Assembly: GCA_017562135.1 (NCBI GenBank)
Contig: QEYB01000556.1
Span: 620,001 to 684,000 of the forward strand
DNA: 64,000 nucleotides
Source of the DNA: Dipylidium caninum
Lineage: Eukaryota; Platyhelminthes; Cestoda; Cyclophyllidea; Dipylidiidae
Reading direction: 5' to 3'
The notes under the pieces are model-generated. The model made no database searches, was not told where the DNA came from, and worked only from the letters and a program-made list of their open reading frames with translations. Each line of letters starts with the position of its first letter. Position 1 is the stretch's first letter. Below are positions 1 to 13,000 of the stretch, piece by piece. Position numbers and translations under genes: made by a program.

Positions 1-3000
1 CGAGGTTCACTACTAACATCATGGAACAACTCGCTCCCCAGTTGATCAACGCCTCTAAGGCTCTTGCTGTGCACAATCAGTCTTCGGTTGGAAATAGTTT
101 CTTTCCTTAAAGTTCATTTTAAATGCCCGCGTTTCCTTAATTGAAACATTCTTTGTATTCCGCCTTATTAAAGGTAAAGAACGTACCTTTTTCTCAAAAG
201 AACCGTTTCTCAGACGCCTGAAATATGTCCTCTCTGTTGCGATACTTTGCATTTCTCGTTATAGGTTCTCTTGGCATTATACGTGTACTCAGTAAATCCA
301 CACCTCATTTACAGGTGACGAAAGAAAATTTTACCGTGTTCCTCGAAGCATACAAGATGTTGATGCAAAAACTATGCGACAGCATTGATGAGATGACAAG
401 CATTTCCGACTTTCTACAGACGCATGATCGACTGCTCCTAAAAGACCTCCGCACTTGCCAAACGAAAGCCCGAGTAAGTCGGAGACGGGGCTGTTGACAC
501 GGCGTCTACTCTGCTGATTTCCTTAACTATTCTTGTGGCTTCACTTAATCTTTCACTTTTAGACATTACAAACTAGTGGTCTCATAAATGTGTCTCACGA
601 GCTGTCCGCTCGTTGTTCTCGCGCAATCAAATATGTTCTCACTAAGCTGGAGGACTCTGTTGACCACCGTGTTAATGCTGACAAGATCCAAACAACACTT
701 CGAAGTATAAAAGAACGTGTAAGCAGTCTACCATGGGGAAAAGTTTGAACCCTGAGTTTTTGAATCCACGTCAGAATCAACGCTAAAGCATTCTAATCAT
801 GTTTAACTTACCTCACTTTTTTATTTCTATTCTTTGCCTTAACCTCTACCAAACTTGGACCAAATACATACGTGAAAGTTGAGTTTGTAACTCACCGAAC
901 CAAGATTGTAACCGTTAATAGCAGAATCGTGCCCATGCATATTATCCCCCCTTTTTAGTTGATCCCACGATTTACTGAGGCCACGAGAGAGGCGTGTCGT
1001 ACATTGCGGTCTCAAAACGGTTCTGCGGACATCGCATCTGTTCGAGATGCCGGCGAATCCATCCGAGATGCCTTTATTGAACTCAGATCCCTCTTCGGAA
1101 GAGGGCTCCCGCAGGACGAGGATATGTCCCCTGATAGTGCAGAACCTAGTTTAAATTTTCCGCCTCCAACGCCATCGTTACTTCCGCCGCTCCCACCGTC
1201 TCCTGAGCCCGTGGACATGAGGACCTGTGAGAAAACCTCGCTGTGCAGTGCGTAACAGTCGTAACGGTCATAGAAACAAAATTGATTAGCTCTAGTGAGA
1301 AATTTTGCGTCATGAAGTAAATGGTAGATAAAAAGAGTGGTTCTTTGAAGATGCTTGACAATTTTCATTTGCAACATTTCCACTCGCGTAAGCAGATGTG
1401 AGGTTGAATTATGCCAACAGGCCAACGGCACGCTTCCGACAGCGAACTCGTTAATCACACTTTTAGATGTCTTGCTTTTTTAGCCTGAAAGGCTGACGAC
1501 CGACTTCGACGAGGATTAAAATGAGGCCCTTTTTTGTCGTTTGCAGGAGGCCCCTCACGCTGACCTTCGCTGGCGGCGATATGCCGCATGCGATGGCATT
1601 TTGAGCATTTCAGACTGTAATGGCATGTTGCTTGTTCTAGACCTAATCCCCTCTGCTGCCACTCCTGCTTAATTTGGCTACCAAAACGAAACGACCAAAA
1701 AATGTACCACTTATGAGAAATTGCCCTCCACCTCCAGTGCGTTTGATGTACACGTCTGAAGGGTGCCCGAGCCCTCGGCCCTGCGCGGTGGCGAGAGTGC
1801 GGGGTGGAATGGAGTTGATTTGCCCACCCCCCCCTCCTTTGCCCACCAATTACTTCAACACTATCACCGACTATACTGCGTTCCCAGACTTCCAACCTTG
1901 CCGGCTTCACTGTGAATGGTCACTGCGATTTTCATCCGTAATAATGCTCTGAAGAGTTTGTGACTCTCTCACAGCCTTTGTTTCACACTAACTTCTACCG
2001 CATAATTTGTCGCCTCAACTCATACATTCTGTAAAAGTGGCAGTAATTAGTAATGGCTATTACAATACAATAACTACTTCTTTTAATTGCACCTAAGCAA
2101 CCTAATTTTGTGAAGACCAAAAGTCTAACCCGAGCAATCTGTTCCTCAACTGTGTGCCCTCCAAGCTGGCTCAGACGGTGCTCCCTCCACACAAAATTCG
2201 CAGTCGTCGCTGCCACCTCAACCGATTCTGAGTGGAACTGCATCAGTCCTGAATCAACTGGTTGACAAGTTTAACATGGAACGTGTGAATCTCGTGCGCC
2301 AAATTGAAAGGATGGACGAGTGGGACAATGGTGTTATGCTGTCACTCGTTCGCAAAATTTGCCTCCGACTGTCTCACACTATCACTTACATGACTGCACC
2401 CGACGGCGGTGTGATTGCGAGTGACGGCGAGCTAGTCCAGGTATCCTCGCACCGCAGCATTTTCCCCCTCTCACTGCTACGCACACTATTCAGTCTGTTC
2501 CCATAATTTTGCATTAAAGACAACTCGTGGAATCGCGTTAATGGCAGCGCAGTTAAACGGGAACTGCGAAGAGTTTGCGCGTGATTCCTCAAAAGTAGGT
2601 GCAAGAGACAATTTGATTGCTGATCTGAAAAATATAAGCCTTTTCTCTCATGAGTTGGCGGTGATGAGTAGAGTGAAGGCTGACTTGAAAACGGCCAGCG
2701 CTGAGTTACGCGTAAGTTCACCTTTCGACACTGACAAAGGTCTAATGACCTCGTAAGTAATTTTCCCTTCTTCCTTCCATCACAGCTTGACAATGCAGTT
2801 TCCTTGGTTCAGTCTGCATGCAACCTCATCCTAGCGATTGTGCAAACCATTAGCAAAATTCGTGCTATTCCTCAACAGAGTCGACTTCCCCTCCGCGCTC
2901 CGCTTCCGACTATTCCCTCACGTCCTCGTAGTGCCTCCGAACTGGACGACAGCGACGGTGAAGGCATTCCCTTCACTTTTGGGGTTAAAATTGATCAGAT

Positions 3001-3028
3001 TGTCAACTTTTCATATAAATTTTCGTAA
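1..3028 (+). CDS. CTNNA: alpha-catenin, C-terminal half (5' truncated by window)
   Basis: Alpha-catenin links cadherin-beta-catenin complexes to actin at adherens junctions. Exons read with matching phases: 1-86, 315-473, 563-718, 959-1226, about 2247-2440, 2520-2711 and 2786-3028 (stop TAA). Family signatures in order are EQLAPQLINASKALA (M-domain helix), DSIDEMTSISDFL, a run around IPRFTEATREACRTL, then a proline-rich linker (about 1150-1215). The actin-binding domain follows with RDNLIADLKNISLFSHEL, VMSRVKADLKTASAELR and LVQSACNLILAIVQTI. The spacing matches alpha-catenin better than vinculin (DDITSIDDFL and PRFTE-type motifs), although the Pro-rich hinge is vinculin-like. The acceptor of exon 5 could instead be 2204. 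The C-terminus diverges after the last helix, and a further exon near 3126 is possible. The N-terminal beta-catenin-binding part lies outside the window. Confidence 0.8.
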
Positions 3029-4079
3029 CTGTTACACTGATAGCATTTTAAATGCCTTAGCCGTCACATTTTCACAAAATTTTCGTTTGTAATATATTTT
3101 TATTTTTACTGTGACATTTTTTCAGGGGGTGGAGGGGGGCGCTATGAGGTCAAGTTATTTCGAGGAAATTTATTCTTCTCTACAGCCTCTCATTAAACGG
3201 AGTGCTAACCCTTTCACGCATGCCGTCTCTGTTTTGGGATGGTACAAGCCTGTCGTTGCGATTTTTTCGTCAGCCGACGTCTACAAGTTCACTTGTTCCG
3301 TGCGATATCATGGTGGTGAAGTATTTTGGGAACTGCAGCGGTGGACGACAGGCTCATAGAGGTTCTGTATGTGTGTCTGCACAGTTGACGATCCGTTGAG
3401 GAAGTTTCCGTGAAAATCAATTTTCAGTTTAATTAAAATAGTTGAATAAGCGGTTGCACTGCAGCAGCGCCAGTCAGACCTGAATTCTCAGCAGCGGGAG
3501 CCAGGCCCGAAGCGCAGTCTCCATTCTTTCACTTCAAGATCCATGGTTTGGCTTCTAAAATTTGTCTCAGTAACGTTTCTATGAAGAATTCTGTAATCGC
3601 CCGATTTCCTTAATTTTTCAATTTCTGAACCTCACCTTTCGCCGATACGGTTCCTGAAGGAGGTATAAGCCCTTGTAGTAGACCCCTTGCTTTCGCGTTG
3701 AAAATAGACGAGTCACCGCGAAAGCCTGATATGCTTTTTGACAGTAAGATGCATTCAACTGGTTTAAGTCAGATACAGATTGGGGGAAACATGAATTACA
3801 TCCTGTAGACGCTGCCTCGGGCTATTAATGGAATCCCGAGTTTTCACGCCAGCGGCATGGGAGCGGAGGCCTGCCCGCCCCTCCATGCGTCTCCTCGCTG
3901 AGCACGCTGGTGCAGTCCATCCACACGTAGACTTTCACACAGCCCCGTCAACCTCCAGTGCAGCAAGTCTCGTCTAAATTATGCATCAGGAAGGCCCCTA
4001 TCAGACGTCAGGAATTATCTTTGTTTCCACTGGCTCAGGCACGTTAGGCTTCCGGTGAGGGCGTTACCCTGTCCACAGT
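3029..4079. other. intergenic stretch, no gene recognised
   Basis: No exon with recognisable homology was found. An open frame at 3126-3359, behind a good acceptor (TTTTTTCAG), could be an alternative last exon of the alpha-catenin gene, but its translation matches nothing in that family. The promoter and first exon of the downstream TRPM gene may lie here. Confidence 0.4.
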
Positions 4080-7000
4080 ATGGTTCTCGTTGGTTCTCCG
4101 GAAACAGCGCATGGCCAACGAGATGTGCTCTTTCGCAGCCTCCTTCTATGGTCCTCTAACAAACTACCCAGTCCAGTCAGTGCGCTCACGTACGGGCGTG
4201 TCAGTGTTTGCGTGGCGCATGGCATGGAGGGCAGCCAGGTACGAGGACGAGGCTCCGATGAAGGTCTCTTAGTGCCCCCATCGCTCTCCGAGGACGATAT
4301 CTCCGCGAGGGGCTCTCTTGTCTTTTCCGGTATTGACGAACCCGTTAAGGTAAACTTGTTTCACAAGTGTCTCCCTCTTGCCAACTGCACCGGCAGTACA
4401 AATCGAGCCTATCCGTTGCCAGTTCAGACCTTTGGTGCAGCCCACGGCCACACGCTCTAAATTCATTTCATAAAGCAGTCGCGCATGTGAGAGGACTTTG
4501 GTTAAACACGAAAAAAACGGTGGGCGAGCTAGTTTTCTGCTCGCATAGTACTTCTGCTCAGGGTTGTCGGCTGAGGCAGTCACTAATTTTTCGGCAAGAC
4601 TGCAGGTGAATTCGCCTGTCGGAGCATTGGGGTCAGAGGCCGAGGCCGACGATTCAGTCGGCAGCACCTAGCGTGGACGCGCACAACGATAGGAAACATT
4701 TCACTTTTCCAACCGATGGTTCCAGTTGGTCACAACGATTATTTCACTTTATCATCATCGTTTCGGCATATTTAATAATTCGCGCAAGAATGCGTAGGAC
4801 GACAGAACTGGGCTCTTAATACTCTCTGCACAGTTGGCCTTAAGACTCATTCAAGATGAGCAGGATAACATGGTTCTTCCAATTTATTTGTGTTGTTGCG
4901 CTTTCAGCAGAGAACGGCGCCGATTTCGATAAACACAGTAGTATTCAATGATCGCATCTCTCAAACACTTGAAATCCTAGTGTCCACGTAGTCTCACGAG
5001 AATGTTGTCGGAAACCCCTTCTAGGAATAACCCGCCTTTTCTCGAATAGTTCGTGACAGTAAGCAAAGTACCCACAGACAAGCAAATTGTGCGGATATTC
5101 TCAACAGGATGGCAATTGGACCCGCCCACACTAGTCATTAGTGTCCACGGCTCTTACGCTAACCTGAAGAAACGCTTCAGCTTCACCATGAAGAAAGGTC
5201 TGTGGAAAACCATGGAAAGTGTCGGTAAGTAAATACATCCCTGTTCTCACGCCAAGTGTATATACATTTTTCAAACAAAACCTTCCACACCAAACATACA
5301 TGTTGTGGGTAGAGCTGAGCAAGTGTGTAACATGCGTCTCCTCGGGGGAGACCGTTCCCGACCACAAGAGAGCGCCCAACCCCTGCTATGCACGCAACTT
5401 AGTTACAGCACATCCGCACACACACACACACACGTCATTGCACTCCCGTTTGTTTAAATGTGTCATGGCCAAAAGTGACTGTCAATGTCAATGAAACAAT
5501 CTCACTCCCAAGTGAACTACCATGGGCGCGGACCATATTTCCAGCCAACTCTTATATCACGGACTGGGCGACGCGGCCACGTAAGACTCACATTCACGAC
5601 GCACTTGCACGAGATTGCACAATCAAGTTGCTTCGATCCACATTATAGCTGTCGAGGCGCGGCCCTAAAATACTATTAGTTTGGAAACTATGAAACAGGC
5701 CTCTGTTGTGGTCGGGATTCAGCTGCTTCTGGAAGCAATACGTTGTAATGTGCCACCGATACATTTATTCATAAATGTTGGGGGTATTCTACTTCCTCAT
5801 TTGCAAGGCCCTACTCTGCTATTATCCGACTTTTGCTTCGTTTTTCCTTGAAACCATGTGGAAACACAACTCGATTTGCATCTGCTTTTCTCCACCAGTT
5901 CAAATTCGATCATAGCAGGGTTCTCCAACTCCGAGAAACATCGAGGAGGCGTTCGTGGACGAACCCACTAATGAACGCATGCTCGGCGCTTGTCGCAAAA
6001 ACTTCGTTCTGGCAATTCGAGGCTCGTCATCGAGGGCCTCGCCTCGAGAAAGACCACCGGGCCATTGTGATAACTAGGAGGGAGGAGGAGGAGAAGGAGG
6101 AGGAGGAGAGGAGGAGGAGGAATGGAGGACGACGACTGTTCGCGACCTCCCATCTGCGCACACTAAGTGATCGAGTGAACAGCACGGGGACTCATACGCG
6201 TCTGCCGCACACCAAATCACCCCTTGCGGTGATGAAAAGTTGACGTCGCAAAGGTAAAGCGAAAACGACCGAGCCGAAACCGCGTCAAAGCAAAGTTATG
6301 GGGTGGTCAGCCATCCTCCAGCCTTCCTTCCTTCCTGCTTCCTTCCTCCTCCCTCCTTCCTGTCGGACAATCGGACGAAGGCGCAAGGACAGCGGCGGTG
6401 GCGGTGGCAGTGGCGTCGCCCCTCGCCGTGGAATTGGACCGCATGCTCGGAGAAGAAAATTGGGGGGCAAAAAACAAGCAGCACTGCTCAATGGACAACG
6501 CATAAAGCTTCATTTACTCCGACAAATTTAATAGCTCCCCCACGACGTGAAATTCCACCGCGTCGCCCATACTCATCACCCGATATTTCACCGAACGACC
6601 GACTATTCCTTCCCGTAATTACAAATTATTTTTGAGAACATAAACGCTACAATAATGAAAATGCTTTCCTAAACAAACTGCGAGTAGTGCATTGACTCTA
6701 AGAGTAAAGATTTTCCCACAGAAGGGAAAATGCGTCTTGCCCGATCGTTGGCAGAAAGTGATGGATGCCAATGAAAGTTATTTCGGCTGAATATAATAAA
6801 TAATGTGAATGATTGTGCCATTCGGTTTCTACTTATACTCAGTGCTCGTCTCATAGTTCCCAACCTGGTGTCACAGACACCTGAGAGAAGTATTTGCCTT
6901 TGCAGGCTGTTGGGTGATCGGCGACGCCCTGGACAGGGGGCTGGGCAAAATCGCCGGGGAAGCAGTGGCAGATATGTGGAAGCCTACGGAGGGGACAAAA

Positions 7001-10000
7001 TGCTCGCAGTCGGTATCACGCCCGTGCAAAGTCTAAAATTCGAGCACATCTTCAACACCCCTGCTGCTGTGAGATCTGCCTCACTTTTGGTCCTATCCGC
7101 CTGCGTACAAACATTAGACGTTTTTTGTAGAAGTTGGGGATCAAACTCCCTGATGGCGCCTCTAACTTAGCTCGTTTCAGTTTCTCTCAATTTAAGAGTT
7201 CTCCTTTTTCGTCTTGAAAACAAAAAATCATGCATTAGAGAGCCAACTGATTACTTTAATCTACAGTTAACACGTCATGAAAGGCCACACAGTGAAGTAA
7301 GGCTGATTTGGGGTGCAAGGTAGGACAAATCGCTGAGATCAAGAAATTACTGCTAACACTACTGCGGCCACCACCAGTTGAGGTGGAAGACGTTGTCTGC
7401 CCTTCGCCAAGACTTACTAAGGCCTCCCAAACACCGCGGATTCTTTTTAACACTCGCATGACAGGATTTGTAAAACAGTTGGCGGAGATTTTTCGCATAA
7501 AACTCAGGAATTATTATTCCTTTTTGATAAACTGTATTACTTAATCCAAGCCAAATAGGCTCCACTTCTCACTGTTCCCTGGGACTATCCATGAAAGAGT
7601 TAGATAAAGTGCCAAAGTTTTATGGGTGTCCCATTCGATGCCTGCCATTGTTCTCTGAGGTGCAAGTTGATGTTCTACGCGGTTCCCCAAACTGAATTGA
7701 TAGCAGCGGTTCCGCTCAGCCGATTCCGACAGCAGATCTGCTCATTTCCAAAATTACTATTACACAGATTAAATTATATCTTCCCCATTGGGGGAGCACC
7801 CCAGTACAAAACTTTATTCTTCTGCATCTCTTGTTAGACGATATACTACCCAAGTGAAGAAGACGAGACTGTGACCGATCCTTCGATGACGCCGGTGCAG
7901 AAAAAGTGCTCGCAACGCTTTCACATAGACAAAAACTACAGTTATCTTGTTATGGTTTCCACCCCGTCGACTTCAACTAAGCAAAAAGACCAGATCGTTG
8001 ACTACCAGACTAAGATGGCCGAGAGGAATGAACAGTTGACCGAGACGCGAATTGCTGTTGAACGAATGGTGATCCGATGGCGAACCGTAAATCATTTGCC
8101 CTTGATGTTTAGCGGTGCTCCACCCGCAGTCGTAATATCTCCAGGCTACCTTACTTAGCCCTATGTTTTCCACCGTAAGCGCAGCGTTTAATTTATACGC
8201 GGGGATGTGCAGTGGGCCCTCGTTGTCTGCCCGTCATGCCCACTCGGTACAGCTGATTGCCTTCCATGCTTAGACAATAGAAGAAAAGATGCACAGTTCA
8301 ACGATCGCGACTTCGGAATCCACTCATACGACACAGCCGACGCCCTCCGGGACCGTTTCGATGGTGCCGTCCAGAAAACCGAGGTTTCGGGCCACAGTTG
8401 AGCCTCCTTCCCCTCCATTGTCCCACTCCGCCACTGGAAACTTGCCCAAAGTGCCCCTCAAGGCGAGCTCTTGCGACCGCAAAGGGGGGGCTGTCTCCTC
8501 AGCCCTTTCCCTGACCGGACCACCGCTCTCCCCTCAAAAGGCAAGTTTGAGAGGCGAATTTGCCCACTACTCAAGAACCCGGTGGGCCGTAACCAAAGAA
8601 TGACGCGTGTGCCTCAGAAATATCTCAAAAGTACGCTAAAACACTCCTGAGGTTTCCCATTCCTTTTCTAGCACCAACTTTGGTTAGTTTGCTCCCGCGG
8701 AGTACCGAGCAGCCCCTAGTGTCCTGGCGAAGTTGTTTCGGCACCAGGTCCACACCCACGCCCATGGTACACTCCACAAACAGTTCTTCCTCTTGCCACC
8801 CACTAAAGGTTTTGTTCTACTGGATAGAAGGGAACGACGAAGAAAAATTAGAGTGCAGATTCAAGAAAGAGACACCCAAATACGCCACTTAGATTACCTC
8901 CGATTCACACATTGGCTCGAGGTATTCATCATGCCTCTAGTCAAACGCACCATTATCTGTACTGGCGTAGCACAAATTCGAGCTACCACCGTGGGTGGTG
9001 CGCCGGACAATTGTTCGTTTGGTGTTTTTGCAGTGCTAATTTTGTAGGGCGGACTTGTGGTGGATGCCCCGCGGCCTCCAGGGGGGTCGAAGGACCCACT
9101 GCCAGGCCGTGACGTGGGGAAGGAGCCTGTTGCACTCCAAATCCCCATCTGCGGAATCCTCGCAGGCGGCGACCGGTGGAGTCTGCATCAAGTTTATGCC
9201 TCAATGACAGCCAACCACTGTCCATTTGTCGTTATTAGGGTAGGACTCCGTATTAATTTTCTCATGCAATCTTTCTTTTCCAACCTAATCTGTTAATCCC
9301 TACCGTTTGCCATATCAACAAGGCAGTACGACGCCACATCACTGTGCTGTCAAAAAAATTACAATGTCTCCTATCCTCATGGCATAGTCCAGGAACTCGA
9401 AGCGGAGCGAAGAAGTGCCTGTGCTCTCAACCACCGAAAAGGTGGATGGATGATATACTTTTCAACAGTCGTAGAAGGCCATGGAATAGGGAGGTTCTGG
9501 TATGGAAACGCCTCTGCGGGACATCAAAGTATTTCGCTTCGAATAACAAATTGGTTCACGAAAGTAATGCTCTTCACTGGGACAAACCGGCGGAGGTCGC
9601 ACTTTAGCTTTCGGTGAGATGTGATTCACTCGCCCACTTAGTGGAGAAACCTCCAATTTCCCGATCGCGAATAAACGGGGTGGGGCAGCGCGCACTCCAG
9701 CCTTTGTCAGTGGCGAAGTCTGCACACACACACACACACTCAGGAGGGTGAATGTGAATTTCCCCTTGGTCCCATGTTTGCCCAAATCTTGAGTGCGCAG
9801 TGCGCAAGGTGCTCGAGGAGTCGTACGACGATTTGGCTATGATGTAGCTAAAGTCGCGTGATCTTGTGCACTTCCTGGGGAGCCACCCAGTCTATTACTC
9901 CGCTCACCTAACACGTTTTCGGTAAATACGTCTCCTTTGCGCACTTGAGCCTCCACGCCCTGGGCGCTGTTGTGCGCCTTCACCTTTGTTTGCATTGCCT

Positions 10001-13000
10001 CCTCTAAGGGGAGCGGAGGAGCGGCCACCGTCATCAGCAACGTGGTGGACCTTAACAACTTTATCGCGAATCTGGGTGAGGAGATGCCGGAAGATGAAAT
10101 CAACTACAAGTGAGTTCACGACTCGTGCTCGATCATTTTATAATCTGGCAAAATGGTTGGAATTCTGATAGAACGTGGGTTCATGCTCTATTGCTATTAA
10201 CTGATGGGAGTCATCTTAAAATGGCCAACACGCAGACATTTCTCGTAACCTCCCACTCTGGCGCGCTCGCAGTGCACTAACCTGGTGGTCTGATGCTCGT
10301 CGTACTAAGCCTAAAATGTAAACTATTTGTCACTTCACCCTACCGCCGAAGCACAGTTGCGCTGCCAGTCATCGGTGGGGGCTTCGCGACGACGACGGAG
10401 ACGCCTTCCACCCACAGAAGGTTGTTAACTGCTCGCACTTGAGCGCCGAGGTCGACGAGTTGGGGTCCCGAGTGTACTCATTAAAATTTGATTTTTAGCC
10501 ATTTTTAGATGCATAACGCAGAATCTTCCCAGGACCTCTGCAAATGACTTGTCCGATTTTTCACAATGAAAGGTGTCTGAGATTTAAAAACCATGTTGGT
10601 TTAAAATGGAGGGCTCAGTTTGTAAATTCATATCAAACGTTCGCAATTTAGGAATCAGTTAATGTTCATGTATTAAGGCTCCCAACAAAAAAGCTTCACA
10701 TTTGCTAAAAAGGCTTATAATTAATTAGAAGTAGAGAAGTAATGCTAAAGGCTTGGTCCTCGTTTCATTAGAATCGCAAGCATTTTACGAGAAACTGATG
10801 AACAGGACCTAGGAGCTTTCTACTTGAGGGAGAAGAATCCCATAGAGCCGACAATTGCGAAAAGCGGTCGAATTAGCAGTTCAGATGCGACTCCCCGGAC
10901 CTCACGCCGATCCTCCCACGTCTCCTTTAAACTCCCCAGTCCCCAAATGCAGCATCCGGCCAAGGTGGCCGCTCTTAATCTCGCCGACTTCATGGACGAG
11001 GTGGTGATTCTACGCAAAATGGTGGAGGAGCTTAATCACCTAGTGTCTGTGTTTGACAGTGACGAGACCGACTTGGACGGCTACGTCATCTCTGCTCTTC
11101 TCAGCAGCGGTTGGTTTTTGTGCGCTCGATAGTTTCGCATACATCAAATTCTATGTGGATGCAATTGGTTCTTGCACTTGCGTATGCTTAGCCTCAATCA
11201 CCGCACACCGCGATATCTCTAAGTACCCCTCTCGTGAAACGTCTTGGAGCATTTTTACCGTGTGAACGACTAAACATTTAGGTCTTATACCCAAGTGCGA
11301 CTCTGCCCTCCCTCATAGATGGCTGCTCGCGTACGCAGGGCCCGTGCCGAGAAACGCCGCAGATTGCACCCATTCATGGCTGTCGAATTGTTGCATGGGC
11401 TTATTCGCTTAAGTACACCACCTATTTTGGGTCATGTAGTCGCCTTTTCGGCTCGTAAGAGCAGCAGAATGCGAAACAAAATGCCAATTCAATTAAGTTT
11501 CAGCCGTGCTCCACTTACCTCAAAGCTTATTAGGGCGTTTTATTCACTCCTACCTTTAAATTTTATTTCATCTCATTTCATAGCTGGTCTGGAGACTCCG
11601 TTAGGTGTGCTAAATACCGAGCAATTGGAGGTAACAATTCGCCTTAATCGAGCGGACATAGCAAAGGAGAAGATATTCACAGAAGGCCGTCACTGGAAGG
11701 TTAGATGATTATCGTCGCTCATTATGGTTTCCAGCGCAACATTTTGGACAGTTTCATGTTTGATGCAATAATAAACGATCAGGAGGCATTCGTGAGTTTG
11801 TTCGTGGAAAACGGTTTCGACTTGGAAGCCTTTTTGACTGTTCACACGTTGGAGAGACTGTACACTGCGAGCATACTGAAGAAGGCAAGCTTTTTGTCCG
11901 CCTTTGACTTGGCCGACCTCGCCAGCTGCTCAGTTGTGTTTTCCGCCTAGGATTCTAAGCTCGAAACAATACGCCAAATCTGGGAAACCTGTCGAATTTA
12001 CAAAATGGATTGGGTGAGTGTAAAAAGAGTGATTAACCCCACTTGAGAATTTTAATTATTTCCTCTCTGACGCTTTGCTTTTCTAGCATAAGGCGCGAAA
12101 CTTGGTTTCTTAGTTTGTCTTGTGAGCTGGCGTTAGAAGCGAATTCACTAGTTAAAGCCGTAGACTGGCATTGAGGACCTCGTGGAGGCCCGGCCACTAA
12201 CTGAAAGCGCCATTGCGCCTCAGGTCATGCTCCGTGATGTCGGACGAATGGTGAAACATTTACTCGGCGAGTTCTACCGTCCGTACTACTTGAGCAAACA
12301 CTTTCGAAAGATGATCAAAAGGGCGGCTTCGCGACACGAAGAGGAGGAGAAGGAGGTGCCCATCATGGAAAATCGTGAGTTTGTGAGGAATTGCAAACAC
12401 ACCCTTACATGCGAAGTCTCGCTTCTGAGTACTCACTTTGTCTACCAAATGCGGCCAGTTATATCTCCATCGAGCTGTTTAACCGTTTTTGTGTCTTGGG
12501 ACGAATCAAAAATGTTGCTCTCCCCGTTGGCACATCTGTGCGATTTTGTCTCCGAATTTTAACAGCCCCACAAGTAATGCAACTTGTCGTTTTTTGCAGC
12601 CTGGATAAGCAAAAAGGGCTCTTATTTCGCCCCCTTGTCCCCAAGTCCCAATGAACACCGTAAACGTCCTGTGGATGTGAAACCGCAGCCGACACCACCG
12701 ACTGAACCAGCAGCAACAACACCAGCGCTCTCACGAGGCACCACCCTTGACTCCTCCGGAGCGAATCTTACCGCTGACTGGCCGGAGAAAAAGCCCTCGA
12801 TGCTGATTGCATCTGGGAGCGGAAAACTGCGGAGGCTCGGTGTTGTTGTTCCACTGGAACGCGGTCACCATTCAGAAGCGAGTGGGGAGAGACGAGCACG
12901 CAGTTAGTGGACACTTGCCGGTCTTTTACCATTTGGGAGCGCTGATTTCTTACTTATTGTGCAAACTCAATCCTCTTTATTACTTTAATGATTTCCTTTA

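Larger units (their letters stand above)
4080..12374 (+). other. TRPM: TRPM melastatin homology (MHR) region exons
   Basis: This is the cytosolic N-terminal TRPM homology region, which forms the ligand and assembly platform below the pore. Recognisable pieces in order: SARGSLVFSGIDEPVK (ends 4349); FVTVSK then LDPPTLVISVHGS (5050-5224); CWVIGDALDRGLGKIAGEAV and MLAVGITPV (6906-7068); IPICGILAGGD and FVVIRGSGGAATVISNVV (9048-9239 joined to 10009-10109); VRLNRAD-type motif as TIRLNRADIAKEKIF (11584-11699); AFVSLFVENGFDLEAFLTV (11735-11884); then LRDVGRMVKHLLGEFYRPYY (12164-12374). Each matches the order and spacing of TRPM2. Intron phases 0/1/2 are self-consistent at almost every junction, which is strong support for one gene. 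Confidence 0.88.

Noticed and set aside
1..3028. Identification as vinculin
   Set aside because: Motif-by-motif comparison (TSISDFL, IPRFTE, LKNISLFSHEL) fits alpha-catenin better; only the Pro-rich hinge favours vinculin.
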